Of a DNA stretch of 64,000 bases, positions 1 to 12,291 are shown piece after piece; the stretch's first letter is position 1, and each line of letters opens with the position of its first letter. The position numbers and the translations under genes are program-made. The notes beneath the pieces were generated by a model that was not told the DNA's origin, did not search any database, and worked only from the letters and a program-made list of their open reading frames with translations. The stretch comes from Cannabis sativa (Eukaryota; Streptophyta; Magnoliopsida; Rosales; Cannabaceae): positions 65,798,211-65,862,210 of the forward strand of contig NC_083604.1 in the NCBI RefSeq assembly GCF_029168945.1. Direction: 5' to 3'.

Positions 1-222
1 TTAATTCCGCTACACCCAATGTAAGGTTTCCTAAACTTTATATGTGTTTATTTTATCGTTATAGAAAGTTCATATTTAGGGTGTTAATCAACATACTTGT
101 GAGTAGATCTAATATCCTGGTAAAATAATTTCCAACAACAACCACGTAAAAATCTCGTGCATTAATCTTCCTACAGCTTTTTTATATATTATTAAGTTGG
201 TTGCCGAAAATCTCGGTCAACA
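1..222 (+). repeat. 3' part of the 5' LTR of the Tat element
   Basis: Positions 143-222 match 11161-11241 of the 3' LTR almost base for base and end in CA at the same point. Positions 1-140 do not resemble the corresponding part of the 3' LTR, so this side may be rearranged, carry an insertion, or come from a different LTR variant. Confidence 0.7.
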
Positions 223-243
223 TTTTGGTGCTTTCATTGAAAG
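223..243 (+). other. Putative primer-binding site of the Tat element
   Basis: Directly after the LTR end, a TGGTGCTTTCATTGA stretch (226-240) starts with the TGG expected of a tRNA primer-binding site. I did not assign the tRNA. Confidence 0.45.
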
Positions 244-293
244 TTGAAGAAAGCGTCTGCAAATAGACAACAACCTTATAACCTAAAACAACA

Positions 294-2396
294 ATGGTGG
301 AGACTCGTAACACGCGTCAACCCCGTCCTCCTCAAGACGCCCAAGATCCTGAAGATGAGGAGGTGGCCTCAAGAGTTAACGTGGGCTCTGAGGAAGGAGA
401 AGGAACATACGACGACGAATATGAAGGAAACTTCGACGAGTATGACGCCTATGACGAAGGTAGTTATACGGAACTAGTGCTCTTAAGACAAAAGGCTGCT
501 GATCACGAAGCTGAAATCACAGCCCAAAAAGAGCAAAACAAAAAGATGCAAGAGGTGATGCTTGCCATGCAAAAAGCCATGGAGGCAGCAGGAATCCACC
601 TGCATCCTAAACCTATCCCTGCTGGACTTGGAGAAACACCAGAAGAGTCCTCACCAAGTACCCAAAAGCAGAAGTCTAGGGAACCTAGCCCCATAAGGTA
701 TCCCTCTGAAGGGAACCAGCAGAAAAATTCTACTTCCACTCCTGGGAAAAAGAAAAAGGCGCAGGATCCCCAAAAGGTCCGCTCAGATTTCCCGAAAGGG
801 AAAGGTCTGCAGAGGGGAAAACTCCAAAAGGAGAGTCTTGGCCCTCAGGATCGAGAGGACCGAAAGAGCATTTCTGTGCACCAGGAACCCGAAGGTAGAG
901 GAAGAAGGAACCAAAGATACCCTCCCGTCGATCTGAGACATCAAATTAACGGAAAACACGGTGACCTCCGGGATCACCTGGACCAGAAAAAACACGAGTC
1001 AGCCGTCTCCACGGGAACGCTGAACGAAAGAATCATGGCCGAGCTCGCCATACTGCGTAAGGACATTGCTCGAGTCTTCCGGAGACAAAAAGGTGATGAC
1101 TCCGACTCTGACTGTGAAGACCGTGAGCCATGTGCCAGGCACATCCTGGAGGCGGAGCTCCCCAAAAATTTCAAGATGCCCGAAATGGCAGCTTATACCG
1201 GGAACTCAGATCCTAGCGATCACCTGTCACGGTTCAACCGAGTAATGACGGTCATGAGAGTCAGCAATGACGCCAAATGTTTATGCTTCCCACTAACGTT
1301 AAGCGGGTCTGCGGAGGAATGGTTCAAGAAACTGGAACCAGGATCCGTGGACTGCTGGAACAAGCTGCAAGTCAGCTTCCGGAGACATTTCGTCGCCGCG
1401 AGAAAGGTTAATCTGGAGGTCAGCGCCTTGACAAACATCAAGCAGCTGCCCACGGAGACGCTGAAAAATTTCATAAAGAGGTTTAAGGAAGAAGCCTCAA
1501 AGACTAAGAAAGTTGATGACGGACAACAGCTCGCGCTTCTTCAAGCAGGGATCCGTACAGGGACTCCGTTCTGGAACGAGTTACAACAATAAGGAGCTTC
1601 TAACCTTCAAGACTTCCAGAAAAGATTCCAAAAATATATCAACTTAGAAGAAACCCAGATAGTGGCTTACGAGGGATACTCTCCGACCAGAATAGTAGGG
1701 TATGTACCCGGAGCCCGGCTCCCAGGGGCCTTACCGGCAGCTACTCCACCAATGAGCGGCATACAATTTTCCGCTACCCCAAGATATAATCAGAGCCAGG
1801 CATTGGCTCCTGCATCTTCTCATTACGAGAATCCTTCTGGGATAAGTGGACAAATCCCGTCTCACTCTGCTCCAACTGCAAGCCTAGCAGGTCCTTCTCA
1901 AGGCTCTCGGAGCAAGAGGTCCTCGAAAGGCAGCAACCAGACGGAGGACAAGCGGCAGAAAAGGGGGTACACTCCCCAATACACCCAGTACACGGAACTG
2001 ACGGACTCCCAGGAACGTGGGTATTTCGCTACTAGGAAAAATACGCACTACCGGAGACCGCCTCCTCTGTACAGAGACAGCTCCTGAAGGGATCCCAACA
2101 AAAGGTGCGAGTATCATAACGACATTGGACACAGCACCAACGAATGCAAAAACCTTAAAGATGAGATCGAAAACTTGATTCGATTGGGCCATCTTTATGA
2201 GTGGATTAAGAACCGATTACCTCATCTCAACCCGGTTCAAGCAGCAGGACCTTTGCCCCAAGGAACATCAGGGGGTGCGCCCGGAGCATTGGCACCAGTC
2301 GCTCTCCCGGGGGAGCCACATCATGTTCCAGGCCTGCCACCAAGATCCAATGGACGAGTAGCTATGATCTCCGGAGGACCCCATATTTGAGGGACT
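294..2396 (+). pseudogene. gag: Tat gag polyprotein, interrupted by stops
   Basis: The ATG at 294 opens an acidic N-terminus followed by a charged spacer. Around 1150-1590 lies the conserved retrotransposon gag core, with the AEEWFKKL motif and the FIKRFKEEA segment. A TAA at 1590-1592 interrupts the frame, but the same frame goes on. Another stop (TGA, 2085-2087) lies just before a short zinc-binding-like CEYH...GHSTNEC segment (about 2105-2150). A third stop is near 2388. All sit in one frame, so they look like point mutations and not programmed termination. Gag would form the virus-like particle core of the element. Confidence 0.8.
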
Positions 2397-2486
2397 ACTC
2401 GAAAGGAATGAAAACATTACGCTGGGGCCATAAAACATAGTGAGGTCTGGGAAGTTACGCAGCTCCCAGCTCAAAGGCCCCGACTC

Positions 2487-2942
2487 ATGGATCAACCTAT
2501 TACATTCACAGAAGAGGATGCTAAGGCAGTGCATTTTCCTCATCATGACCTTCTGGTCATAGAGACCCCTATCGCCAACAAGATTGTGGCCAGAATCGTA
2601 ATCGACAATGGGAGTTCTGTGAATTTATTATTCAAAGAAGCCTTCACGGCAATCGGCCTCACAGACCGGGATCTCTCGCCGAGTGGTTCCCAGCTCACGG
2701 GGTTTAATGGGACAACACTTATCCCCATGGGAAAAGTGAGGCTCCCAGTCACCTTGTGCCCAGACACACCCCAGAGCACTTTCAAATATTGCACGTTTGT
2801 GGTGGTGGACTGCCCGACAGCTTACAACGCAATCCTCGGCCGACCGACCCTGGTGGATTTTTGCTCAGTTACATCAATCAAACACGTGTGTCTAAAGTTT
2901 TCTACTCAGGAGGCTGGGATAGGGACCGTGAGAGGAAACTAG
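2487..2942 (+). pseudogene. Tat aspartic protease region
   Basis: The segment carries the retropepsin-like motif VIDNGSSVNLLF, whose DNG replaces the usual D-S/T/G-G, and the ILGRP motif near its end, as in Ty3/gypsy proteases. It is in the same reading frame as gag. Stops at about 2388 and 2406 separate the two, and a TAG closes the frame at 2940. The protease would process Gag-Pol. Here it can only be read in pieces. Confidence 0.7.
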
Positions 2943-3046
2943 GGAGAGGCCAGGCAGTGTTACAATGTTGCTGCCCACCTACCCGTATTGATGGTCCGCG
3001 AAGTTATTGAGCCAGGAATGGCGGAAGAAGATGAATTGGATCCTCC

Positions 3047-4150
3047 GTGGGATCCGAAAAAATTGTAGAACCTATGGAGGATGTCGAGGAAGTATCGGTG
3101 TGCGACCTCGATCCCACCAAGGTCCTCCGGCTAGGAAAAAGCCTAGAGCCAGAGGAAAATGAAAAAATAATTAAAACGCTAAAGGCAGCTAGCCACGGAC
3201 GTTTTCGCGTGGTGTTAAGGGGACATGACCGGCATAAGTCCCCACGTCATAAATCATGTCCTTAATGTTAACCCGGACATGCCACCGGTCCAGCAGAAGC
3301 GACGCCCCCTCAACTCAGTAAAGGCAGAAGCCCTAGAGAAAGAGGTGGACAAATTACTGACTAGTGGCATGATTCGAGATGTATATTATCCGGAATGGCT
3401 GGCCAATCCGGTACTGGTGCCGAAACCAAACGGGACATGGCGGGTGTGTATAGATTTTACCGATCTAAACAAAGCTTGCCTGAAGGACTGTTTCCCTCTA
3501 CCACGAATAGACCAAATGGTGGACGCCACCTCCAGATTCAAGCTATTATCCTTCATGGACGCATACGCCGGCTACAGCCGAATCAAGATGCATGTCGCAG
3601 ATCAAGAATGCACCAGCTTCAGGACCGATAAGGGGGTATACTGCTACCTGGGCATGCCTTTCAATTTAAAGAACGCTGGGGCAACCTATCAGCGAATGGT
3701 GAACCGGATGTTTAAAGGTCTTCTGGGGCGGAACATGGAAGTATGCGTGGACGAAATGTTGGTCAAGTCGAAGGCAAACGCAAGCCATGCGAATGACCTC
3801 GAAGAATGCTTTGAAGTGGTTCGGAGATACGGAATGAAACTCAACCCGAAGAAATGCACATTTGGGGTCAAATCAGGAAAGTTTTTGGGCTTCATTGTCA
3901 GCCAATGAGGGATAGAGGCAAACCCAGAGAAATTCCAAGCTCTCCTAAACATGCCTTCCCCCAAGAAACATAAAGATGTACAAAGCCTAACCAGAAAGGT
4001 TGCTGCACTGAGCCGGTTTATCTCCTGATCCACAGACAAGTGCATCCCCTTCTTCAACATCCTGAAGAAATGCCAAAAATTTGAATGGTCTGACGAGTGC
4101 GAGGAGGCATTCAAAAAACTAAAAGAGCACATGGATAAACCCCAATCCTA
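3047..4150 (+). pseudogene. pol: Tat reverse transcriptase, degraded
   Basis: The pre-RT linker is readable at 3047-3262. The frame then shifts at about 3215 into the RT core (3225-3908), with VPKPNGTWRVCIDFTDLN, DAYAGYS and LKNAGATYQRMVN motifs. The catalytic YVDD box reads CVDE (near 3745-3756), which should abolish polymerisation. A TGA at 3906, a further TGA near 4027 and a stop near 4152 break the thumb and connection region. Several of these are CGA to TGA type changes, as expected from cytosine methylation decay. Confidence 0.85.
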
Positions 4151-4174
4151 TTAAAACCTGTTCTCGGAGAAGAC

Positions 4175-5119
4175 TTGTTTCTATACTTGGCCGTCTCCGA
4201 GAACGCGGTTAGCACGGCCTTAGTACGGGAGGAGGCAAAAACTCAGCATCCCGTGTACTATGTCAGCAAACACATGATAGGGGCTGAGACACGATACCCC
4301 GTTATCGAGAAACTAGTTTTTTGCCTACTAATGGCCTCGAGAAAGTTGAGACCTTATTTTCAGGCTCACCAAATCAAAGTATTAACCAACCACCCGCTCC
4401 GACAGGTCCTACAAAAACTAGAAGCGTCCGGGAGACTTCTCAAATGGGCTATGGAATTAAGCCAATTTGATCTACATTACATTCCACGCAACTCCATAAA
4501 AGGACAAGCATTAGCGGACTTTATTACTGAGCGCCACGAGGCAGAGGCTAACGCAAGCATGCCCACAACGCAAGTCCCGACGTGGAAAGTATTTGTGGAT
4601 GGCGCCTCCAACGAAAATGGATCCGGAGCGGGGGTAGCAATGGTATCCCCAAACGGACTTCGACTCCAGGCAGCCCTACGGTTTGAATTCACAGCTTCTA
4701 ACAATGAGGCTGAATACGAAGCCTTGATAGCAGGGCTGAAATTAGCAAAAGCCGTGGGGGCCAAAAGAGTAGAAGTCTACAGTGATTCACAACTGGGAGT
4801 GAACCAGGTATCGGGAAAGTATCAGATGCGCGGAGAAAAGATGGCTGCATACGTAGCAATAGTCCGGGAACTACTTCACGATTTCACAGACTACAAAGTA
4901 GAAAGAATCCCCAGAGAAAAAGACGCCCACGCAGACTGTTTGGGTAAGTTAGCTTCAAATAGTGAAATTGAGAAACTGGGGGTAGTACCTGTGGAACGCC
5001 TTGCGAAGCCAAGCATTAAAGTCAAGAGTACCATAGCAACAGTTGAACCGGAGCTCAACTGGATGGTCCCCATCATCAAATACATAACGAAAGACGACTT
5101 GCCTCAAGAAAAGTCATGA
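4175..5119 (+). pseudogene. pol: Tat RNase H plus archaeal-type RNase H
   Basis: An open stretch of about 314 codons encodes the normal Ty3/gypsy RNase H remnant (LAVSENAVSTALV, then a TNHPLRQVLQKLEASGRL segment), followed by a second, archaeal-type RNase H from about residue 135. That domain shows VFVDGASNENGSGAG, NNEAEYEALIAGL, the YSDSQL aspartate and a C-terminal EKDAHADCLGKLAS. The second RNase H is typical of the Tat lineage. The frame ends in TGA at 5117-5119, overlapping the start of the integrase reading frame by ATGA, so a frameshift lies here. Confidence 0.85.
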
Positions 5120-6295
5120 TCCAAAAGGATACAATATCAAGCGCACCGTTATGTGATGATGGACAATATTCTCTATCGAAGAGGCTCAGCATGCCCTACC
5201 TAAGGTGTGTATCGGACCCTGAAGCTAAGAAAATTATGCTAGAGGTCCACGAGGGGTTCTGCGGAGACCATACAGGAGGCCCAAGTCTCTCAAAGAAAAT
5301 ATTGAGGCAAGGGTACTTCTGGCCAACTATGAAAAAAGATTGCATAGACTACGTCCAGAAATGTGATTCGTGCCAAAGGTTCGCGAACATACCTAGAGCT
5401 CCTCCCAATGAAATTACCATGATGACTAGTCCCTGGCCCTTTGCGGTCTGGAGAATAGATCTTATTGGGTCCCTGCCAACAGGAAATGGAGGGGTAAAGT
5501 ATGCCATAGTAGCAGTAGACTACTTCACAAAATGGACAGAGGCTGAGCCCATGAAGACTATAACTGCTAAAAAAGCACTAGACTTTGTTATCAAAAACAT
5601 AGTGTGTCGATATGGCTTGCCTCACAAGATAGTCTCAGACAATGGAAAGCAGTTTGACTGCGAAGAATTCACCGACTTCTGCAATCAACACGGAGTCATC
5701 AAAAGCTTCTCCGTAGTGGCAAAGCCACAAACAAACGGACAAGCAGAAGCGGTTAATAAAATCCGAAAAGTCACCCTAAAGAAAAAGCTGCTGGTTAGCA
5801 AAAACAATTGGCCCGAAGAATTGCCAAGAGTGTTATGGGCCTACCGGACAACCCCAAGGACCACGACCGGCCACTCGCCATTTTCAATGGCATACGGTTG
5901 TGAGGCAATGGTCCCGGTGGAAACGTTATTCCCATCCCACAGGAGAACAACTTATGATCCAACAACAAACAAGGCTTTATTACAAGAAGCGTTGGATCAG
6001 ATTGAGGAACTCCGGGATGAGTCTCAAATACGAATGGCGGCTTACTAAAAAAAAGGTAACTAAGTACTTTAACTCCAAGGTTAAAAGTAGAAAATTTGCT
6101 ATTGGTGATATGGTCCTAAGAAGAGTCTTCTCAGCCACTCAAGAACCCGGAGTAGGGGTACTTGGGCCAAATTGGGAAGGACCATATGAAATCGAGGATG
6201 AGATCGGCTCCGGGACCTACAAGCTAAAGAGAATGGACGGAACCATGGTGCCTAGGGCCTGGAACGCTGATCACCTCCGAAAGTATTACCAATAG
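5116..6295 (+). pseudogene. pol: Tat integrase, one frameshift
   Basis: The HHCC zinc domain reads HEGFCGDHT...CDSCQRF (about 5245-5385). The catalytic core shows IDLIG, SDNGKQF and an NGQAEAVNK segment, which gives a D-D-E triad. The TPRTTTGHSPFSMAYG box follows. The frame ends at 6048 and continues in another frame at about 6025-6295 with the GDMVLRRV and GPYEI segments of the C-terminal domain. There is no chromodomain. Integrase inserts the cDNA copy. The shift near 6040 removes the C-terminal domain from the main frame. Confidence 0.85.
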
Positions 6296-6298
6296 TTA

Positions 6299-6591
6299 GA
6301 AAATATAAACTTAGGCTTTGTTAAGAAAATTTGTACCAAAAAGTATATGCAACCTCCAAATTCATGTATAAAGGTGAGTGCCTTGAAAACAATTTTTCCA
6401 TGCCACTCAGGGGGCTAGTAAGGCATACCACGCGGATAAATGTAAAAGAGGCCAAAAGTTTAGCAAAGTTAAGCGAGATATGTATTTAAGAAAAATATGT
6501 ATTTTAGCATAAATATAAAGATGTCCTGACCCAATAACAGGTCCAAAAAAAACATTAAGGGCCTGGGGACGGGCCTTAAAATTGTCTCCCC
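6299..6591 (+). other. Spacer after Tat integrase
   Basis: This non-coding segment of about 300 bp lies between integrase and the 3' end of the antisense gene. I see no ORF or repeat in it. Confidence 0.5.
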
Positions 6592-9531
6592 TTAAAGATA
6601 ATAATTAAAATTGTCTGAAAAAAGGGAAAAGAGGTTGTAAATAAATAATAAAAAAAAAGATAGTGATTGTGATAAACTGGTTGGCTTAGTGAGTTCAGGG
6701 TGGAAGACGAGGCCCCATACGCTCCTCGAGCAAGGCATCAAGTCTCTTCTTCTTCTCCCAGAAGCGAACAAGGACTTACTCAGGCTTAGGGTAAAAATCG
6801 AGCTTGATGTTCTGGGCGTTTGTTTGCTAGGCCATGAAGACGCCATCGTTAAAGCGCTTGGTGCAGTGCTTGCAGACAACGAAAGGGCGAAGAGTTCATC
6901 TCTTTTAGCCTTCTTCAAGGCTTGATCTTTGAAGTCCCTTAGCTCCTTCACCTCCACGGTCAAATTGGTCGTTGATTGGAAGTCCGCTTGGTGCAGCTCC
7001 TCCATGGATTTCAGCTTGGCGGTCAGCTCCTCCACGGTCTCCTTGGCTTCCCTCAGCTCGCGCTTGGCCTTGGCCATGACCTCACCTTGAACCTTCAGCT
7101 CCTCCTGGTGCTTCTCCTCCGCCTGAGCTTCCCTCTGCTGGCCTCCTCCCAAAATGCTCTCCTCTCAGCCGCCAAGTCTCGCAGACTCTTTATGGCCTCG
7201 TCCATGCCCCCAAATTCGAACATGACATACCCATGGTCAATCAGGGTCTTTGAGAGGCGGCCGGTCTCTGCAGTTATCTGAAAAAGGAAACAAGAATGAG
7301 ATCAAATGCCTTAAGACAAAATACAAGCAAAAAGATAGGAATGAATCACAAGAACTTAACGTAGCCATAGCAGCACTGATATCCTGAACCTGGTAAATAG
7401 AGTTCATGGAAGCACAGGCCGCATATCTCTTGGCCGGGAGTTGGGTCAGATGGGAGATAAACTGGCTAGTCAGCTCAGAAGTGAAGGGAGCAAGAGCAGC
7501 ACCGACGAACCGGTTAAACCAATACGTCAGGGGGTCCATATTCAAGTCCCAGGCATTTTTGAAGGCCTCCTCGCGTAATGAATCTTGTTGAGCTTCCTGC
7601 AAGACCTTCTTTAGGGCTTCCACCTCAGTATTTCCCCGGTTGTACTCGTCCATGGCGTAATTATGTTTGGCAATACAAAATTTTTGCCTCTCCTCATCTG
7701 CGGGAACCGCAGTGAGAACAATACCGGGGGGTACGACATACTCCTCTACTTCGGGAGGAATCCTTGAGTCCGAGCTGACGGTCGGGGTGTCCTTCATCCT
7801 AGGCTTCTTGGAAGACTCAGCCTCGATCATTTTACCCTTACGCTTGCGGTCAAGGGAAACCACAATCTCGCCCTCCTCCTCCTCCTCCTCCTCCCCTTCC
7901 TCGTCGATTAAGACGATTGTGCCTAAGGGGGCACTGGAAGACGACCTCCCCGGGGTCATCACTTGGGTAGGAGCTGAAGGAAGAGAAGAGTCTGGGCTAT
8001 AGGTCTCAGCGAGAGTTGCCAAAAGATCCTCCATGGGCCTGGCTGCTGCAAAAAGAAATAAACAAAGTGTTAGAATGACAATAAAATGGCATATGCCTAA
8101 CAGCAAAACAATAAAGCTAGTCCTACCCTGGCTCTCTAATTCAGCCCTAGCAAAGTCTTGAACTACAATGCTAGCTTCGTCATCCCCAACAAAGCTGTCC
8201 GAGGGAGGAAACCAGCTAGAAGACAAGTAAGCTGAGTGATCCAGAGGGATGGGTGCAGGAGGTCCGAAACCCATCCGGGACCGGCCTAAAAAATGACCCA
8301 AGTGGGAAAAATAAAAAGCCTTGGTGTGATCCCCCCACCGATTGGGGGGCATCCTAAACCTAAGAACGCGTTCGTCGAATTCTACAGGCCTATACCGGGA
8401 ATACTCTTGGACCGAAGGAACATGATAGACCTTTAAAGGAGACTTACTGGAGCCGGATGTGCTGGCATCTGGAGCCCCAGTGTTAGGAACCAGGACAAAA
8501 GGCTTAGGCCTGGAAGGCATCCGATCTGTGCTCGCTTCCAAGCGAAGGGTCCTCTCAGCTGCGGCTTGGGCCTTGATATAAGCCAGCTCCTATTCCCTCC
8601 TAAAGAGGTACTTTTGATACCGGTCTTCCGCCGAAGCTATAATCTCCGCCCGGAGCGCCTTCTCTGCGGCTGGGGTGCGAACGTTTGGGCAGAGGACCTT
8701 AGAGAGATTAAAGTGATCCACCGACTGGCTCCCGGAGATCAGCTTAGCCTTCCAGCAGTTCTCCGTCGTGACCAAGTCTCCAACGTTGAGATCATTTTTG
8801 TCGTAAGTGGAGAAGGTCTTGACATGTCGGAGAAACATCTGGGTGGGAGCAGTGCGAAGAAGGGGCGGAATCCTAACCCACTCCGTGAGGAGCTTCGGGC
8901 GGTCCACGGCCTGGAAGCCAGAAGAAAAGAAAAAACAATGGTGGTACTCTTTGACATTCTTTTGGTAATTAAAAGGGACCGGGCCCTCATTCAAAGGATG
9001 GGCCCGGAGGGTGAAAAAATTGTCCTTAAACTTGTCCCCTTTCTTGGGGACTGAAACGAGTTCATAAAAATATAAAATTTTGGCCGGGCTAGGTGCAGCC
9101 CAGCCTCTGGCAACGTAAAAAATAAAAAAGCCTGAGAGCAGGCGGTAAGGTTGTGGGATGAGTTGATAAGGCGCAAGGCCAACAAAAACAAGAAAATTAA
9201 TGAAGTAATCTTGAAGAAGGAGCATGGCCCCGGACATAAGGTGGGTTTGGCTCCAAGCTCCAAACCCCCCGTAGTTGTGGTTGGGCGTCTCCTCGTCGCG
9301 AGGCAAGCGGTGTACAACCCCGGACGCAGACGGCTTGATGTCTGCCACCGTCACGATCTTCTCAAAATGATGAGCGCAAACCAAAGTAGAATGGAGCTCA
9401 TCCGCTTCCCAGCCATTGGCGCGACAAGTATAGTTATCTTGGGCAACTGGTCCTTTCATAACCTCCTCCAGGGTGGCCAGGGTATTCGCCCCCTTCTTAG
9501 AAGGTTTCGTCCCGGAGATAGGAGCAGACAT
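6592..9531 (-). pseudogene. Antisense gene of the Tat element (gypsy-type transposon domain)
   Basis: A gene on the strand opposite to gag-pol. The likely start is ATG 9531, just after a splice-acceptor-like TTTTTACAG, so a 5'-UTR intron is probable. Residues 1 to about 310 resemble the family annotated as putative gypsy type transposon domain (HFEKIVTVAD, PQPYRLLSGFF, FYELVSVP). A TAG at 8590-8592 interrupts the frame, which then continues. An intron of about 81 bp (8126-8046) has good GT..AG ends and conserves phase. A Glu-rich region and a long coiled coil (7237-6600) follow. A further intron (about 7360-7278) is likely, but its phase does not carry over cleanly. Antisense genes at this position are known from Grande/Tat-like elements. 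Their function is unknown. Confidence 0.65.
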
Positions 9532-10496
9532 TTTTCTGTAAAAAGAGGAAATCCAGCAGTTAGGCCCCAAACCAAACCCTAATGTTTAAAAAGGGAATAG
9601 GGGTCCCCTAACCGCTAAAAAGAGGCCCCCTCCGAATGCTTGCCCAATAAGGAAACCCCAAAGACTTTCCTTGACAAGCATCTGGTGCAAAAATCCCAAA
9701 GGCAGCGACAGTGAAGAAAAAGAAAAAAGAAAGAGAAAAGGGGAAAAAGAGAAATGCCAAGAAAACAAGAATCATCCTATGCCCTAAAAGCGTTATGGCG
9801 ATAGAAGAGATAATTCCACGAGAAAAAGCAACCAATCGAAACAACAAGGGCACAAATAAAGAGAGATTCTACGCATTACACAGTAAATTCAGGCAAGATT
9901 ATTTCCCAGAAACTCAACATTCAACCCAGATACTCTAAACATGCAATACGAACAAACAATAGGCGAGTATAAGGTATCCTGAAAACTTACATGAAGTTTG
10001 AAGGTTGGGGGTTGGTGTTGATCGTCGATACAGTGAAGACTAGCAACGGCGAAAGAAAAGGAGCAGATAATCTATGGTGTCTGGAATTTTTTCTCTCTGT
10101 GGAAGCTCTGAGAAAATTTGGCAAACTAGCGAAAGTAACCAAATAAAATGAGAAGGCTGGCTTTTATAGGCCAAAAACGGGTGTGAAGTATCTGTGATCA
10201 GGCATCATCGTACGGTGAGAATAGCAATCAATTCACATTCTACAGATCTAACGGTTGGGATGAGCGCTCATCAAGGCGGTTGGAAATGCTTGAGTACTTG
10301 AGTGACACCCATTAAATGCGTCGGATCATTAATGGATAGGAAACGAATTGTTGCCTGCAAAAAAGTAAAAACTGCAATGATGATAGTCATAAATGCGCCC
10401 CACGCGCCTGAAGCACGTGCCAGGAAGTTAATAAGACAACTGGAGGCCCTCAAGCAAGCCTCGTTTACTTCCCACCAAACAAGGCTTGGGGGTAAA
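9532..10496 (+). other. Non-coding 3' region of the Tat element with polypurine tract
   Basis: This stretch holds the probable promoter and leader side of the antisense gene. It ends in a purine-rich tract (GGCTTGGGGGTAAA, 10483-10496) immediately before the TG that starts the 3' LTR. That is the expected plus-strand priming site. I saw no convincing ORF. Confidence 0.55.
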
Positions 10497-11241
10497 TGTT
10501 GCCCTGAATTTCATCCAAAATACGTGGACCAACGCGACTGCGACACGTGGATTTGAGGAATATGGTCTTGAGATAATTCGGCTAAGTTTTTGAGTTAAGA
10601 GGATTAGCAAGAAATAGACCTCCCGGAGAAGGGATGAGAGGTCCACGTACTCCCGAAGGGTAGAGCTATAGCAAAGCACTTGCGGGAGGTATCAAACCCC
10701 ATCTGAACAGTCACCTCGCATTTAATGCCGCATGGGAGAAAGCGTATTGGAACTGCCATAAGTATTAAGTTTGACGGAGTAACCCCCCTTCTGCAGCTAT
10801 TACGCTATGATTAATAAGCCTAGTGACGGCTACTTTATGAGGAATCACATCAGTCAAGAGGGGATAATGGATTACATCCACCTAACCCCTAAAGAACCTA
10901 GGGTATAGACCATGCATTTCCTATATTACTCTTATTGGGAATGTGTGATCCTACTGAAAAATACAGAAAGAGATGTGGCTTGGTTCTAGGGATTACCCGA
11001 CAAAAACACTATAAATACCCCCCAAACACATTAAGGTATGGGTCGAGATTTCTGGGTTTCATAAGAACCAAAGAGAGAAAAAGCTACCCAGAACATTCTC
11101 TGTAATAAATACTCTCATAAATACTAAAGACTCGTGGACTAAGGCTCATTAATGCCCCAACCACGTAAAAATCTCGTGCATTAATCTTCCTACAGCTTTT
11201 TTATATATTATTAAGTTGGTTGCCGAAAACCTCGGTCAACA
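10497..11241 (+). repeat. 3' LTR of the Tat element (about 745 bp)
   Basis: It starts TGTTGCCC after the polypurine tract and ends GGTCAACA. A TATAAATA-like box lies near 11010 (CTATAAATACC). Its last 81 bp repeat the end of the 5' LTR. The sequence after 11241 is copia coding DNA. Confidence 0.8.
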
Positions 11242-12291
11242 ATAAGGATCACCAAATATCACACCACATATGTGCTTGTCTATGTGGATGATATACTGAT
11301 CACAGGGAGCTCCATCACTGCTATCACAAGCTTAATCACAGCTTTAAATGAGTCATTTGCCTTAACAGGTCTAGGTGAAAGTGATTGCTTCATCGGAATT
11401 CAAGTGCAGCACCCAGAATCTGGAATGCACTTATGTCAAAAAAAGTACATCATGGATCTACTGTCTAGAGAAAAAATAGAATTCGCTAACTCACTACCTT
11501 CACCTATGACAGGTGATGAAAAAGTCTCTGCCTACAACAGTGATCCTATTGTAGATCCTAAGAACTACAGAAGCTTAGTAGATGCCTTACAGTATGCTGT
11601 CATTACTCGACCCAAAATTGCCTATTCAGTAAACAAGATATCTCAGTTTACGCATAATCCCCTTGAGTCTCATCTCAAAGTGGTCAAAAAAATTTTAAGG
11701 TACCTCAAAGGGACACTTGATATAGGACTGCACCTCAAACCATGTTCCAAACTGGTTCTAACAGGATTCTGTGATGCAGATTGGGTATCTGATCCTGATG
11801 ATCGAAGATCTACATCAGGCTTCTGTATTTTCCTCGGTTCAAATCTGGTTTCATGTTGGAGTTCCAAGAAACAAAGAACTGTGTCTCGTTCTAGCACAAA
11901 GGCATAGTACAGAAGCCTTATAAATGCTACTGCAGAAATGTTCTGGCTTCAATCTTTGCTGACTGAAGTTGGGTTACCTACTCAGCCTATTCCTACCATT
12001 TGGTGTGACAATGAGTTCACGGTTCTACTGTCTGCTAATCTAGTACTGCACTTTCAAACCAAGCATATAGAACTGGACCTTTATTTTGTTCAGGAAAGAG
12101 TACTTCACAATAAACTTCAAGTCAAGCATACTCTTGCTGTTGATCGAATTGCAGACATACTCACAAAAGTTTTGTCTACACCTAAATTTCAGTTGCTTAG
12201 AGACAAACTAAGTCTAGTTCCTTTGTCCCAGCTTAGTTTGAGGGGGGTGTTAGATAAGCATGGTCCCACGTGCTTTATTCACCTAAGTTAG
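11242..12291 (+). pseudogene. pol: Ty1/copia RT C-terminus and RNase H, 5' part displaced by the Tat insertion
   Basis: The reading frame enters in the middle of copia RT, with the catalytic YVDDILITGSS motif at about 11281. RNase H follows, with [40 protein letters not shown] and a terminal KHIELDLYFV box. One in-frame TAG at 11905-11907 breaks it near the usual AEYR motif. The upstream gag, integrase and fingers lie outside the window, to the left of the Tat element inserted here. RT and RNase H copy the element RNA into DNA. Confidence 0.9.

Larger units (their letters stand above)
1..11241 (+). mobile_element. Tat-lineage Ty3/gypsy LTR retrotransposon, 5' end outside window
   Basis: The domain order is gag, protease, RT, RNase H, a second archaeal-type RNase H, integrase, a long 3' spacer with an antisense gene, and the 3' LTR. 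The second RNase H (about 4580-4960) is the established hallmark of the Tat lineage. The LTR terminus ending TCGGTCAACA occurs at 213-222 and again at 11232-11241. A G-rich tract at 10485-10496 precedes the 3' LTR. The element lies inside a Ty1/copia RT gene, because copia coding sequence starts directly after 11241. Its target duplication cannot be checked: the left end is outside the window. gag-pol carries many stops and shifts, so this copy is not autonomous. Confidence 0.9.

Noticed and set aside
7667..8002. Plus-strand ORFs across 6,689-9,582
   Set aside because: They are frame shadows of the antisense gene; the minus-strand reading has the domain and splice evidence.
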